A stretch of 21,475 bases of DNA. Origin: a virus. The notes below the pieces were generated by a model. It worked only from the letters and a program-made list of their open reading frames with translations, did no database searches and was not told where the DNA came from. Position 1 is the first letter of the stretch, and every line of letters starts with the position of its first letter. Location of the stretch: the IMG/VR virus record IMGVR_UViG_3300033998_000382, positions 1-21,475 of that record; one strand, given 5' to 3'. Below are positions 7,639 to 14,939 of this stretch, piece by piece. Both the position numbers and the translations under genes were made by a program.

Positions 7639-9177
7639 CTAACCTTCGGTCTTGACCTGCCGTTGGAACTCAAACCAGATGAACTCCGCCGGCCGCTGGG
7701 TAGCCAGACCAATTAAGCCCCGTACAATGCCCTGGTCGATGAACTCCTGGGTGTTGAGTTCTTCATCAATTTTAACCACAAAGGCATCTTGCGGCTTTTC
7801 ACCACGCAGACCTCCCTGCTTCCACACCGTCAGCAGGAAAGAGGTAATGCTCCTGGTCAGCCGCTTCCACAGGCCGGGCTCGTTATTCTCGAACTCGGCA
7901 AACTGGGTCCCTTCGTAGATAGACTTCTCGCAATAAATGAAGGTCCTACGCTCGTTGATGTACGGGAACTTCTTGCTACCATCAAGGGTCCTCGCGCCGT
8001 AAACCCTTATGCCGTAACCACGCAGGAAGCAGATCGTGTTAATCCTGGCCGGATAAAGCACGTCCCGCACTGCTTTGTCGTTGACTAACTCGTTTTCTAA
8101 ACCGATGACCCCGGCCAGCCGTCCATCTTCGATACCGGCCGCCACCTTCCATACGCCTTTATCACCATCGGTGCGGGCGTATGCGCCAATGATGAAGCCG
8201 GAAGGCGGGACCACCTTTTCCTTGCCGGTAGCCGGATCTATGATCTTCACGTTGGGGTAGTAAAAAGCCCCATAGGTGCTGTTCAGGCCAGCTGTGGTTT
8301 CCACGTAGGTCTTGACCTGGTCCGGAGTGTTGCCGAAAGGCGGATCCAGCACCGCAAAGCAATCCTTGCGGCCGGCGCAATAATCCAGCACCCCGTTCTG
8401 CACAGCAGAGGTAGCCACACCCGGCACTGCAATGAGTAGGCTTTCCGGGATCACGTCCAAGGCATAGAGCCCTGTGCGGCCGGCAGGAGAGCCGATGTAG
8501 TCAGTATCGGCTAGATCAGTTAAGCCGTCATCTCCGTTGGCCAAGCTGAACGTGCCAACCGCCGGCCTATCATTCGGGGCAACGGTAGTGCTGCCCATGT
8601 CCGTAACCGCGATATACTTGCTCACCCCGTTGATGCGGGTTTCAACGTAATCCAGATCGGTATCAATCATGGAAAGCTCATCAAATACTTCCCGCACTAC
8701 GTCCTGCCCACCGATGGTCTCCAGAACCGTTAACTTAAACTTATTGGCCTGGTCCTTGGTCGCGTCTTCAATCTTTACCTTGATCCTGTTGCCCCAGGTA
8801 CCTTCGTTTAGGGCATCAATCTTAAGAGTATCGGTCGGCGTGGTGGCCCTGTCCTGCAAGGTAACCGTGGCCTTAACCGCGGTGAGAGTGGCTGGATCGC
8901 CCGGGTCGGTGTAGTGGGCCGTCCTCACCACGTATACCCGAGCACCACGCTTGTTAAGGAATAAGCCGTAGGCAGCATAGGCCAGCCATCCATTGGGGGT
9001 AAACCCACCGAATTTGTCTATAAAATCCGTCCAGGATGTGACAAGAACCGCCTGTCCGATGGGGCCCTTTTCCGCAATGCCTACCAGGGCTGCCGTGCTG
9101 GTCGGCACCCCTGCTATGGTCACCACCTGGGGCTCTGCTTCAGTCACATAGTGCCCAGGAGAGAGGAATTCCGGCAT
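7639..9177 (-). CDS. Contractile tail sheath protein
   Basis: This is a 512-aa sheath protein of the phage tail sheath (XkdK/gp18/gpL) family; its contraction drives the tube through the cell envelope. The N-terminus 'FLSPGHYVTEAEPQ' with 'GVPTSTAALVGIAEKGPIG' is the typical sheath start. Further motifs are 'KRGARVYVVRTAHY', 'GYGIRVYGARTLDGSKKFPYIN', and a C-terminus 'GLATQRPAEFIWFEFQRQVK', corresponding to the C-terminal handshake domain. Residues about 95-250 form the inserted outer domain. Length is ordinary for the family. The ATG overlaps the stop of the small upstream gene (TAATG), implying coupling. This identification commits the phage to a contractile tail. Confidence 0.96.
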   Translation of the reverse strand: MPEFLSPGHYVTEAEPQVVTIAGVPTSTAALVGIAEKGPIGQAVLVTSWTDFIDKFGGFTPNGWLAYAAYGLFLNKRGARVYVVRTAHYTDPGDPATLTAVKATVTLQDRATTPTDTLKIDALNEGTWGNRIKVKIEDATKDQANKFKLTVLETIGGQDVVREVFDELSMIDTDLDYVETRINGVSKYIAVTDMGSTTVAPNDRPAVGTFSLANGDDGLTDLADTDYIGSPAGRTGLYALDVIPESLLIAVPGVATSAVQNGVLDYCAGRKDCFAVLDPPFGNTPDQVKTYVETTAGLNSTYGAFYYPNVKIIDPATGKEKVVPPSGFIIGAYARTDGDKGVWKVAAGIEDGRLAGVIGLENELVNDKAVRDVLYPARINTICFLRGYGIRVYGARTLDGSKKFPYINERRTFIYCEKSIYEGTQFAEFENNEPGLWKRLTRSITSFLLTVWKQGGLRGEKPQDAFVVKIDEELNTQEFIDQGIVRGLIGLATQRPAEFIWFEFQRQVKTEG

Positions 9178-9392
9178 TATTGCTCACTTCCTTTCTTCGC
9201 TTTGTTCTCAACAGGTGCCACTGGAGTAACTTTCAGGTATCCGGCCGCAATTGCGGCTTTCACCTGCTCGCTCTTGAGGACTTCCTCATCTACCTCACGC
9301 TCTTCTAATGCTTGTAGGTGCAGTCCCTTCCCTGTTCCTAATTCCAACGCTAATGGTGCATTTTGCTTGTTTTTGAGCCTCACCATGCCCAT
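9177..9392 (-). CDS. Small pre-sheath protein (Mu gp38 position)
   Basis: This 71-aa protein lies immediately before the sheath gene, where Mu-like phages have gp38 (DUF2635). It has a short beta-like part ('RLKNKQNAPLALEL', 'GKGLHLQALEEREVDEE'), a helix ('SEQVKAAIAAGYLKV') and a charged tail. The pattern of a ligand-free beta domain, 'EREV', then an 'AAG.LKV' ending is common in small phage proteins that decorate or join head and tail. AGGGGGTGAAAA precedes the ATG. No enzyme motif is visible; function is unknown. Confidence 0.7.
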   Translation of the reverse strand: MGMVRLKNKQNAPLALELGTGKGLHLQALEEREVDEEVLKSEQVKAAIAAGYLKVTPVAPVENKAKKGSEQ

Positions 9393-9403
9393 TTTTTCAC
9401 CCC

Positions 9404-9955
9404 CTACTTTCTCAAGGTATAGGAAACATTATCCTCGCCCCCGGTAACGGGGTTATGATAAGTCGCCTGGAACTCCTTCGCCAGCTTGCCGTCGTAGAAG
9501 ACCCCGCTGCTGACCTCCACGCCTTCCACCACGAAGCGACCTGTCGCCCGGAGCAACCCTCCACCTGCCCTACTCGGGCTGGTCAGAGGCTCTAGTATAC
9601 GTAAGGGGTATTCATATTCCCCGACCACAAGGTAGGGGTTTGCTTCCAGCCAGGCCGTCAATTTCTCACTAATACTCAGTACCTCCAAAGCCTTCTCCGC
9701 CGCTATCTCGAAGTCAAACTGCAGATCGTAAAACCCGGGCGGTGCATAAACCCTAACCGTTCCTGCCGTTTCATCCTTGACCTGGTCGGGTACATTTGCA
9801 TCGTCCAACCTTACTTCAACGACATCCGGCAAAAAAAGGATCAGCACCGGCAACTGGGCTATCTCCAGCATGGAGTCGTGGGTGCTGATCACAGTATTGG
9901 GCAACACTTCAGCTTTGAATCGCTGGAGAAGGGTCCGCATTACCGCCTCTATCAT
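9404..9955 (-). CDS. Tail terminator / tail completion protein candidate
   Basis: This 183-aa protein occupies the tail terminator position (Mu gp37 DUF1834-like) between the virion morphogenesis gene and the sheath gene. It begins with an amphipathic helix (MIEAVMRTLLQRFKAEV) and continues with alternating beta strands ('LPVLILFLPDVVEVRL', 'YDLQFDFEIAA') and 'AEKALEVLSISEKLTAWLEANPYL', a helix found in terminator folds where monomers ring-cap the tail tube. The ATG overlaps the preceding stop (TAATG). The assignment rests on synteny and secondary structure pattern, with no catalytic motif to test. Confidence 0.6.
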   Translation of the reverse strand: MIEAVMRTLLQRFKAEVLPNTVISTHDSMLEIAQLPVLILFLPDVVEVRLDDANVPDQVKDETAGTVRVYAPPGFYDLQFDFEIAAEKALEVLSISEKLTAWLEANPYLVVGEYEYPLRILEPLTSPSRAGGGLLRATGRFVVEGVEVSSGVFYDGKLAKEFQATYHNPVTGGEDNVSYTLRK

Positions 9956-10524
9956 TACGGTCCACCTCCCAGGGTGCCCTTAAGCACCGTTTCAATAAAC
10001 AACTCCTGCCAGTTTTCCTTTTCCGCCTCAAAGACAGGCTCAAAGGTGGGCCGCCGTAGGATCCGGATGTACTTCGTGCTATTCTTGAGGTGCAACCCCT
10101 GGCGATGGAACCAAGCCCGCATCTTGGGGGTAACCTTGATATAGAGGTCGCCGCCCTGGCCGTCTCCCAGTTCATGGACGGCCGCGATATTGACCAGAGG
10201 ATGGCCTTCCCTGCCCTTAGCCGTCCGCAGGACTCCCACGAAAACAGTTGCACCGTCGATAACCCGGCTGGTTATGCTGTTGCGCAGGTCTCCATGGTTG
10301 ATCAGAGGCTTAGAGGAACCTTTGCGGGCAATAGTGAAGGGATGATTAGGCGCATACCTCTGGCCTCCCGGCGCTCCTTCGGTCATCCCCTTTTTGAGAG
10401 ACTTAACTGCGGCCTGTCCTATCCGGTTTAACCCGGTTTTATAAGCCTTCTTAAAGTTGTCGTCCAACCGCTCCAGGAAGGCCTTACACTTCGCCCAATC
10501 GCCAATCAACTTCCCCTGGATCAT
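9955..10524 (-). CDS. Phage virion morphogenesis protein (gpG/gpS-like)
   Basis: This 189-aa protein is a member of the phage virion morphogenesis / tail completion family (P2 gpS, Mu gpG). It carries 'GGQRYAPNHPFTIARK', 'KPLINHGDLRNSIT' and then 'ATVFVGVL' and 'VNIAAVHELG', which match the family order of 'PL..tG.L..si', 'v.vG' and 'iHq.G'. A long C-terminal helix follows. It acts in head-tail joining. Its ATG overlaps the stop of the head closure gene by one base (ATGA). Confidence 0.85.
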   Translation of the reverse strand: MIQGKLIGDWAKCKAFLERLDDNFKKAYKTGLNRIGQAAVKSLKKGMTEGAPGGQRYAPNHPFTIARKGSSKPLINHGDLRNSITSRVIDGATVFVGVLRTAKGREGHPLVNIAAVHELGDGQGGDLYIKVTPKMRAWFHRQGLHLKNSTKYIRILRRPTFEPVFEAEKENWQELFIETVLKGTLGGGP

Positions 10525-10952
10525 CCCCTGGCACCCGCCTCGAACATGACTTTGAGCATCCTCGAACGCCCCCCATAGTGGACCGCAGGCCGCTTTTCGG
10601 TAATGTAAAGCTCTACGGGTACTCCGGCTATGCTGGCAATTTTATCTCCCTTGTTCAACCCCCCGGGCGGTTCGGCCTCAATGAGCAGGTAGCCCGAAGT
10701 TTGCGGTGAATCCCCGCCTGGCACCATATTGAGCGCCTGGAAACGGTCGTATTTCACCTGGGCTTGTACAGTCACCGGCGTACTCTCATATTTCACGTCC
10801 CCGATGGGCTCCCGGAAGTCCGGGTCATACTTGGTGGCCACATGGTCAACCCGGTAAATAATCACTTCTACCGGGTGAATAAGTTTAGGTCTCACCAGAA
10901 GCACTTCCCCTGTGGTAATATAGTCGTGGAGGTGGTAATCTTGTCCAATCAT
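10521..10952 (-). CDS. Head closure / minor head-tail protein candidate
   Basis: This 143-aa beta-rich protein lies between the connector and virion morphogenesis genes, the usual head closure (XkdH/SPP1 gp16-like) place. Visible strands include 'TPVTVQAQVKYDRFQALN', 'SGYLLIEAE' and 'GDKIASIAGVPVELYITEKRP'. The KGDKI..IAG pattern is typical of small beta-barrel closure proteins. Its ATG (10952) overlaps, on the opposite strand, the first codons of the plus-strand gene at 10941. Its ribosome site is weak (AAGG 7 bases upstream), so expression may have been disturbed by the inserted gene. Confidence 0.6.
   Translation of the reverse strand: MIGQDYHLHDYITTGEVLLVRPKLIHPVEVIIYRVDHVATKYDPDFREPIGDVKYESTPVTVQAQVKYDRFQALNMVPGGDSPQTSGYLLIEAEPPGGLNKGDKIASIAGVPVELYITEKRPAVHYGGRSRMLKVMFEAGARG
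10928..10932 (+). promoter_or_regulatory. Ribosome binding site of the plus-strand moron
   Basis: GGAGG is followed after 8 bases by TTG at 10941. This is the best start on the plus strand here and supports a true gene in place of the longer frame that begins inside the head closure gene. A TAATAT hexamer at 10916-10921 could be a -10 element, but no convincing -35 is seen. Confidence 0.55.
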
Positions 10953-11192
10953 TGGGAACCTTGTCCGCGTTGTGGCTCTAATAGGACCATGTTTTTGAAT
11001 AAGTGGTTACCTGGCTGTGTAGTTGGCATTGGAACTGGCTTTATCTGTTTCTTGATCGGTATTTTCTTCTGGCCCTTTTTATTTCTTGTTCCCCTCGGAT
11101 GGATAGCAGGTCTTGTTCTCGCTCTCATTGGTAACCCGCGCATGTTTTGCCGCGACTGCAACTACGGTTGGGACCCTAAACACCCCCAATAG
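10941..11192 (+). CDS. Small membrane protein with two CxxC pairs (moron candidate)
   Basis: This is an 83-aa protein on the strand opposite to all other genes. It has CPRC at residues 8-11 and CRDC at 70-73, followed by 'NYGWDP', and between them a long hydrophobic stretch (about 24-63) long enough for two membrane passes. Both cysteine pairs would then be on the same side of the membrane, together forming a split zinc ribbon. It fills exactly the only gap (10953-11175) in the minus-strand operon, overlapping the neighbours' ends by 12 and 17 bases. The base composition looks AT-richer than its neighbours. Such lone reversed genes in late operons are usually morons expressed from the lysogen. 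I do not recognise a named family. Confidence 0.72.
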   Translation: MSNHWEPCPRCGSNRTMFLNKWLPGCVVGIGTGFICFLIGIFFWPFLFLVPLGWIAGLVLALIGNPRMFCRDCNYGWDPKHPQ

Positions 11193-11802
11193 CAATTGGC
11201 ACTCGGTATAAGGCAAGAACACCATCAATATCCGGGTCACCCGTCAGATCCATGGTTCCAACCAACCGCTCCAGAGTGTAGGAATGGCCATCGGTGGTCT
11301 CACTCACAATGCGGGACCGCTTTCTCTCCTCCTGCCCCTCGGCGTCACCTAAAAGTGGTATCTCCCGGATTACCAGCCGCTTTGCCACCTGCTTTATCAG
11401 CAGTGGCGTACGGTATTCCGTGCCAACTTTGTCCACATATCCCCAAGTACCCTCGATGGCTATGTTCTGTCTCCCTTTGGGCCAGCCGGCTTCCCGGTAA
11501 ATGCGCGGGTTGCGCCGATCGTCGGGGAAAAAGCGGTTGTACACCTGGTAATCCGTAACAGCCTGCCCGTCTACCTTGACGCTGGTCACCTCGATAGCAA
11601 AAACGGGCAGATAAAGCATCTGGCCACCGTTGCCGTCGAGAGTAATAGTCATGGCCCGGGGTTCAAACCACTGCCTTGTTACCCCGTCGATGTAGGCGGT
11701 GGCCAGCTCAATCAACATGGGAAGTCTGAAGTCGCTGACCCGCTCCGGAGTTATCCCTTCGGCACGGATCTCTTCAATGGTGCAGTAAGCCACGGTGGCC
11801 AC
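11176..11802 (-). CDS. Head-tail connector protein (gp6-like/Mu gp36 position)
   Basis: This 208-aa protein lies after the capsid cluster, at the head-tail connector place. The N-terminal part is a helical bundle: 'CTIEEIRAEGITPERVSDFRL', then 'LIELATAYIDGVTRQWFEPR'. This is followed by 'TITLDGNGGQMLYLPVFAIEVTSVKVDGQ', a beta section seen in many Firmicutes gp6-like connectors ('LdG.G...L.LP..pi..vtsV.vdG'). Then comes 'QNIAIEGTWGY', and a helix 'LLIKQVAKRLVIREI'. It would bind below the portal as a dodecameric ring. The start is GTG, just after the stop of the DUF5659 gene. Confidence 0.78.
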   Translation of the reverse strand: MATVAYCTIEEIRAEGITPERVSDFRLPMLIELATAYIDGVTRQWFEPRAMTITLDGNGGQMLYLPVFAIEVTSVKVDGQAVTDYQVYNRFFPDDRRNPRIYREAGWPKGRQNIAIEGTWGYVDKVGTEYRTPLLIKQVAKRLVIREIPLLGDAEGQEERKRSRIVSETTDGHSYTLERLVGTMDLTGDPDIDGVLALYRVPIAIGGV

Positions 11803-12030
11803 CTACCTGTGGATGAGTTTCTTTAAAGCCCTGATCTCCGCATCGTACTTGCGGAAATCGGAGTTTGCGAACTCCAGCACCAGCTGCTCCGCAACGTCAA
11901 TGCTGTCATCAAAGTAAAAGACCGCCTTCCTGGGATTGGAGCGGTCTACCTTGGCTAACTCTAATCCCCGCAACTTCAGGTAACCGGCCAGGGCCAGGTC
12001 CGAAGTTGCAAACTCTTTAATTTCAGCCAT
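11803..12030 (-). CDS. DUF5659-family small protein
   Basis: This 75-aa protein fits the DUF5659 pattern: 'FATSDLALAGYLKLRGLEL', then a strand 'RKAVFYFDDS' and a helix ending 'AEIRALKKLIHR'. Members are scattered through phage structural operons and have no known function. The fold looks like a small alpha/beta with a terminal helix. GGAGGAGG lies 3-4 bases upstream of the ATG. Its place next to capsid and connector suggests a head role, but this is inference. Confidence 0.7.
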   Translation of the reverse strand: MAEIKEFATSDLALAGYLKLRGLELAKVDRSNPRKAVFYFDDSIDVAEQLVLEFANSDFRKYDAEIRALKKLIHR

Positions 12031-12041
12031 GGTCCTCCTCC

Positions 12042-12251
12042 TTAGCCGGTATAGTTATCCGACTTGATCGTCTTGAGGGTTACGGTGGCCGTAGTGGCCG
12101 CAGTACTATCAGTGCCGGCGGTAACTCCCCCGTGAGTATGGGTCTGCAGGGCATTCTTCAACGCCTCCAAATCGGCTGCCATATCATTTAAGATTCGCCA
12201 GAGTTTTTCCTGATGGGCACCTGCGTCCCCAATGTTGTATGGGATTTTCAC
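12042..12251 (-). CDS. Small structural protein with His/Thr-rich segment
   Basis: This 69-aa protein has an N-terminal helix ('QEKLWRILNDMAADLEALKNAL') followed by 'QTHTHGGVTAGTDSTAATTA' and a short beta tail. The H-T-H-G-G-V sequence resembles junctions between a coiled coil and a beta domain in fibre and decoration proteins, and could bind metal or knit trimers. GTG start overlaps the previous stop (GTGA). Not recognised as a named family; a capsid decoration or fibre-like role is a guess. Confidence 0.6.
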   Translation of the reverse strand: MKIPYNIGDAGAHQEKLWRILNDMAADLEALKNALQTHTHGGVTAGTDSTAATTATVTLKTIKSDNYTG

Positions 12252-12454
12252 CGCTTATCACCCGCCGTTTCAAACAGCCCGGAGGCAAGTAGCCGTTTGG
12301 CAAGTTCTGGGTCCTCAACCTGCTGGGGAACATCCTTCACGAACTTTTTCCCGCCGGAAACCAGAGTGGCCGCGCCCTTCAGCACCAGCACGGCCACCTT
12401 TTTCTCCTGGATTTTCTCTTGATTCGCAACATCCTTAGCCTGCTTCTCAGCCAT
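12248..12454 (-). CDS. Small hypothetical structural protein after capsid gene
   Basis: This 68-aa protein has a lysine-rich coiled N-terminus, then 'VAVLVLKGAATLVSGGKKFVKDVPQQVEDPELAKRLLASGLFE'. The beta part followed by 'P..VEDPELAKRLL.SGLFE' is a recurring small-protein pattern in phage head modules. It has a good ribosome site, GGGGAGG before the ATG. It may be a head decoration or head-tail protein, but no function can be assigned from sequence. Confidence 0.62.
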   Translation of the reverse strand: MAEKQAKDVANQEKIQEKKVAVLVLKGAATLVSGGKKFVKDVPQQVEDPELAKRLLASGLFETAGDKR

Positions 12455-12470
12455 CTATTATCCTCCCCTA

Positions 12471-13385
12471 TTAAACGATGTCATAGCCAATGACTAATGC
12501 ATCGTCAACCACGATCTGAGCTGCATCAACCCGGCTGGTCATGGTGTATTCGATAATTCTCTTCCTGGGCTGGCGGACACGCTCACTAGTGAAATCCCGC
12601 TGTATGCCTGTGGCCAGGTTCTTCCGCAAGGTGAGGACAATCACGTCATCAGGAATAAAGTCCACTGGGAATATGGTTATCCCTTTATACTGTGGCAGCT
12701 TGCCCGTCTGCAGTAGCTCATCCGCCCAGGCGGTCTGCCGGGTGGTCAACTGCTCAATATAAGCTTCAGCCACGGTAGGAGAGACATAGAACCTCAGTTC
12801 AGCTTTGTTTGCCTTCCATTTGTTGGGCAGCATGTTCAGCATGCCCGGGAAAACCACGCCTTTGTAGTCGGTGCTACCGTTAGTATCAAATTTATGAGTA
12901 TTCGCGCTCGCTTTGGCCAGCTTAATAAAACCGTCATCAATTTGAAGGAAGGCGTCGGCAGATGCGGTATCGCCATTCCAGGACAAGTCGGTTAGGTCGT
13001 TGGCAAACTGCATGGCTAGCATACGTGCGATATGGTCCTCGGCTCCCGCCCGCTCAATGTTGTCCTCCAGGAAGGACAGGGAGATGTCGGCCGGAAGGAT
13101 AACCTCGACCGTGTTCAGTTGCTTCTTGCTGGTTTGAATACCAGCAGTTTCGGTGGGCTCGGTGGCTTCCACGCCCTTCCGGATAATCCGGCTTGCTACC
13201 CCGATGAAGTCTAAGTCCTTCGTCGGGCCATCCATGCGCTCAGTCCGGATATCCTTGAGAAACGCGGACTGGTCCACCATGTAGTCAATGAACTTGTTTG
13301 CCTGTTCGGGATTTAATCTGCCCCCGGTATTCAAGGCAGCCGTGGTAATAGCTGCTTTAGCGATGAGAGTCCTGTTGGAAATCAC
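12471..13385 (-). CDS. Major capsid protein (HK97 fold, P2 gpN/XkdG-like)
   Basis: This 304-aa protein follows the protease and scaffold genes as expected for the major capsid protein. P2-family traits are 'EQANKFIDYMVDQSAFLKDIRTERM' at the N-terminus (E-loop precursor region), 'LTDLSWNGDTASADAFLQIDDGFIKLA' in the middle (compare the P2 'GWNGT' motif followed by 'GW'), and 'NKAELRFYVSPTVAEAYI' with 'YKGITIFPVDFIPDDVIVLT' in the A domain, the usual place for 'G..v..vp.mP......l'. Length is on the short side for the P2 type (about 350 aa). The start is GTG with a GAAGGGGG upstream. Confidence 0.88.
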   Translation of the reverse strand: MISNRTLIAKAAITTAALNTGGRLNPEQANKFIDYMVDQSAFLKDIRTERMDGPTKDLDFIGVASRIIRKGVEATEPTETAGIQTSKKQLNTVEVILPADISLSFLEDNIERAGAEDHIARMLAMQFANDLTDLSWNGDTASADAFLQIDDGFIKLAKASANTHKFDTNGSTDYKGVVFPGMLNMLPNKWKANKAELRFYVSPTVAEAYIEQLTTRQTAWADELLQTGKLPQYKGITIFPVDFIPDDVIVLTLRKNLATGIQRDFTSERVRQPRKRIIEYTMTSRVDAAQIVVDDALVIGYDIV

Positions 13386-13403
13386 CTTGTTTACCCCCTT
13401 CTT

Positions 13404-14279
13404 TTAGCTGATGAATACTCCGCCCCAAAAGCTTTCGGACTTCTCTACCTTATCCTTTTCCTCGGGGACCTTGTTGGAGATACCCCGCGCTTTCTCTACC
13501 ACTTCCAGGCGGTCTTCCAGGGGTTTAATGGCCTCGGCCACAGCCGCCTTGATAACCTCCTGAAGCTCATCTTTCTCCTGGCCGGCCTCCGGCTTCCCGT
13601 CCGCCTGCTTCTCCAGTTTTTCTAACCTCTCGCTAATTGGTTTAGTAGCCTCGTTAACCGCTTCGGCCACCATCTTGGCCAATTCCTCTTTGGTCACTTG
13701 CGTTCCCTCCCCGTCTTGGTTATCGGCTTCGGCCTCGGCGATAATTTGAGCCAGGATGCTGTGGGCATCCTTCAATGCTTTGAGCCGTGCCGCGCTGATT
13801 TTGCGCCCTGCTTTTTTAACTTCTGTACCAGCCTTTATTTGCTCTAATGCCTTGGTCACGCCAAGTTGCCCTATTTTCCCGAGCAGGTACGCCCGGAATT
13901 CGTCAATTACCTGCGTTATGCGGGCAGCCTTGTCCTCAGTATCGCTGCTTAAGATATTTGTACAAACATCCCTTAAGGTAGAAAAAGCTCGCCACAAGGC
14001 ATCCTCGGTTTCAATGGCCGCCATTGCCCGGGCAAAAGACGGAGGTTCCTCCTGAGCCTTCCGGGTGCCAGTGAAAAAATCCTTAAGCACCTTAAAGAAG
14101 CTGCGAAACTCCCTTTGCTCCTGGTCTGGCTGTCCATGGTCCTGGAGTGCAGTCGGCTCTTCTTCCGGCCACTCGGCGGATTTAAAAATCTTAAACTGCC
14201 GCCGGTTGGCCCCCTTGTGCACCAGGCTCACCATCTGGACGTCAACATTTCGCAATTCCCCAGGTATCGGTTTATCCAC
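13404..14279 (-). CDS. Scaffold-like protein (XkdF C-terminal part)
   Basis: This 291-aa, strongly charged, helix-rich protein precedes the capsid gene, the typical scaffold position. Its first 35 residues, including 'VQMVSLVHKGANRRQFKIFKS', match the end of XkdF-type protease domains ('SLVd.gAN...f.i.Ks'). Residues 195-275 are coiled coil ('EELAKMVAEAVNEATKPISERLEKLE', then a similar second copy 'AVAEAIKPLEDRLEVVE'). It starts at GTG with GGAGG (14288-14292) 8 bases upstream and directly follows the TAA of the protease gene in the same reading frame. In relatives protease and scaffold parts may be one protein. Role: internal scaffold removed by the protease. Confidence 0.75.
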   Translation of the reverse strand: MDKPIPGELRNVDVQMVSLVHKGANRRQFKIFKSAEWPEEEPTALQDHGQPDQEQREFRSFFKVLKDFFTGTRKAQEEPPSFARAMAAIETEDALWRAFSTLRDVCTNILSSDTEDKAARITQVIDEFRAYLLGKIGQLGVTKALEQIKAGTEVKKAGRKISAARLKALKDAHSILAQIIAEAEADNQDGEGTQVTKEELAKMVAEAVNEATKPISERLEKLEKQADGKPEAGQEKDELQEVIKAAVAEAIKPLEDRLEVVEKARGISNKVPEEKDKVEKSESFWGGVFIS

Positions 14280-14939
14280 TTAACTCACCTCCCCCTCCGG
14301 GATCAATTCGGCGACACCGGCCATTGAATAGCCGGTGATCTCCCCCTTGAGAATGGCCTGCCACGTCTCCTCTTTCAGGATTTTGGTGCCCAGCACCCAG
14401 GCGCCTGGGGTGAAGTCCGGGTCTCCCGGCCGAGCAATGAAGCTCTCCACGACAACCCCCTCGTCGGGCTCCCAGTCGTGCTGCTTGTCGATTTGGGTGA
14501 GCCGCAGGTTCTCCATGAACCGGTGGGCCATCTTTTCGATTTCCTCCGCGGTCATCCATTGTCCCTGGGAGTCCTTTTCGTTGGGAACGTAGACCTCACC
14601 GTAGACAATCCGCTTTTGCAGGTCCGCCTTCTTAAAGGCAACCTCTTTCTTGACCTCGCCGACCTCCCCGATCCCCAGCCGCTTGGCATGGGCCTGCAGG
14701 TGGGCCAGGGCCTCCTTTCGTAATTCCTCTGCCGTGATGCTGTCGGTAACCGGCTGTATCTGTTTTGCCCGGGCCAGGGCATTTCGCAGGTGCGGCAGGT
14801 CCACCGTGCTGTCATCGTTGGGGTCTGTTACCCCCTTGCCATGGTGCGGCAGGTGCCTGGCCCGTTTGTCCTTGGTTTCACCCTTTTTGTAAGCCGGCTC
14901 TATAACCGCAAAAGCGGCATCCGGTAAATTATTGAGCCC
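14280..14939 (-). CDS. XkdF-like prohead serine protease, C-terminal piece after in-frame UGA
   Basis: The open segment from GGG (14939) to TAA encodes 219 codons. It begins 'GLNNLPDAAFAVIEPAYKK', continues 'RARHLPHHGK' and 'VDLPHLRNALARAK', a conserved module of prophage proteins. It then carries the protease domain: 'RIVYGEVYVPNEKD', 'IDKQHDWEPDEGVVVESFIA', 'GAWVLGTKI' and 'ITGYSMAGVAE', with His in DKQHDW and Ser in GYSMAG as likely catalytic residues. There is no in-frame ATG/GTG/TTG before GTG at 14804, which lies inside the conserved module and lacks a ribosome site. The upstream 112-codon frame is in the same register, separated only by TGA. So the piece is either made by read-through or is a broken gene. 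Confidence 0.72.
   Translation of the reverse strand, partial: GLNNLPDAAFAVIEPAYKKGETKDKRARHLPHHGKGVTDPNDDSTVDLPHLRNALARAKQIQPVTDSITAEELRKEALAHLQAHAKRLGIGEVGEVKKEVAFKKADLQKRIVYGEVYVPNEKDSQGQWMTAEEIEKMAHRFMENLRLTQIDKQHDWEPDEGVVVESFIARPGDPDFTPGAWVLGTKILKEETWQAILKGEITGYSMAGVAELIPEGEVS
14288..14292 (-). promoter_or_regulatory. Ribosome binding site of the scaffold-like gene
   Basis: GGGGGAGGTGAG with its GGAGG at 14288-14292 lies 8 bases before GTG 14279. It shows that the second in-frame break (TAA 14280-14282) is a normal gene junction, unlike the upstream UGA, which has no restart signal. Confidence 0.7.
14896..14938 (-). other. Hairpin directly after the in-frame UGA
   Basis: Following UGA by one base, GGCTC (14934-14938) can pair with GAGCC (14896-14900), and inside this CCGC-TTTT-GCGG forms a tight stem (14906-14917). 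The apical loop is about 27 bases from the UGA, in the range known for bacterial SECIS elements, but it is UUUU and lacks the conserved loop G. It could be a read-through stimulator or chance. Confidence 0.3.

Noticed and set aside
10764-10940. Upstream part of the plus-strand frame before TTG 10941
   Set aside because: It is antisense to the head closure gene, shows no domain, and the strong ribosome site lies just before 10941.
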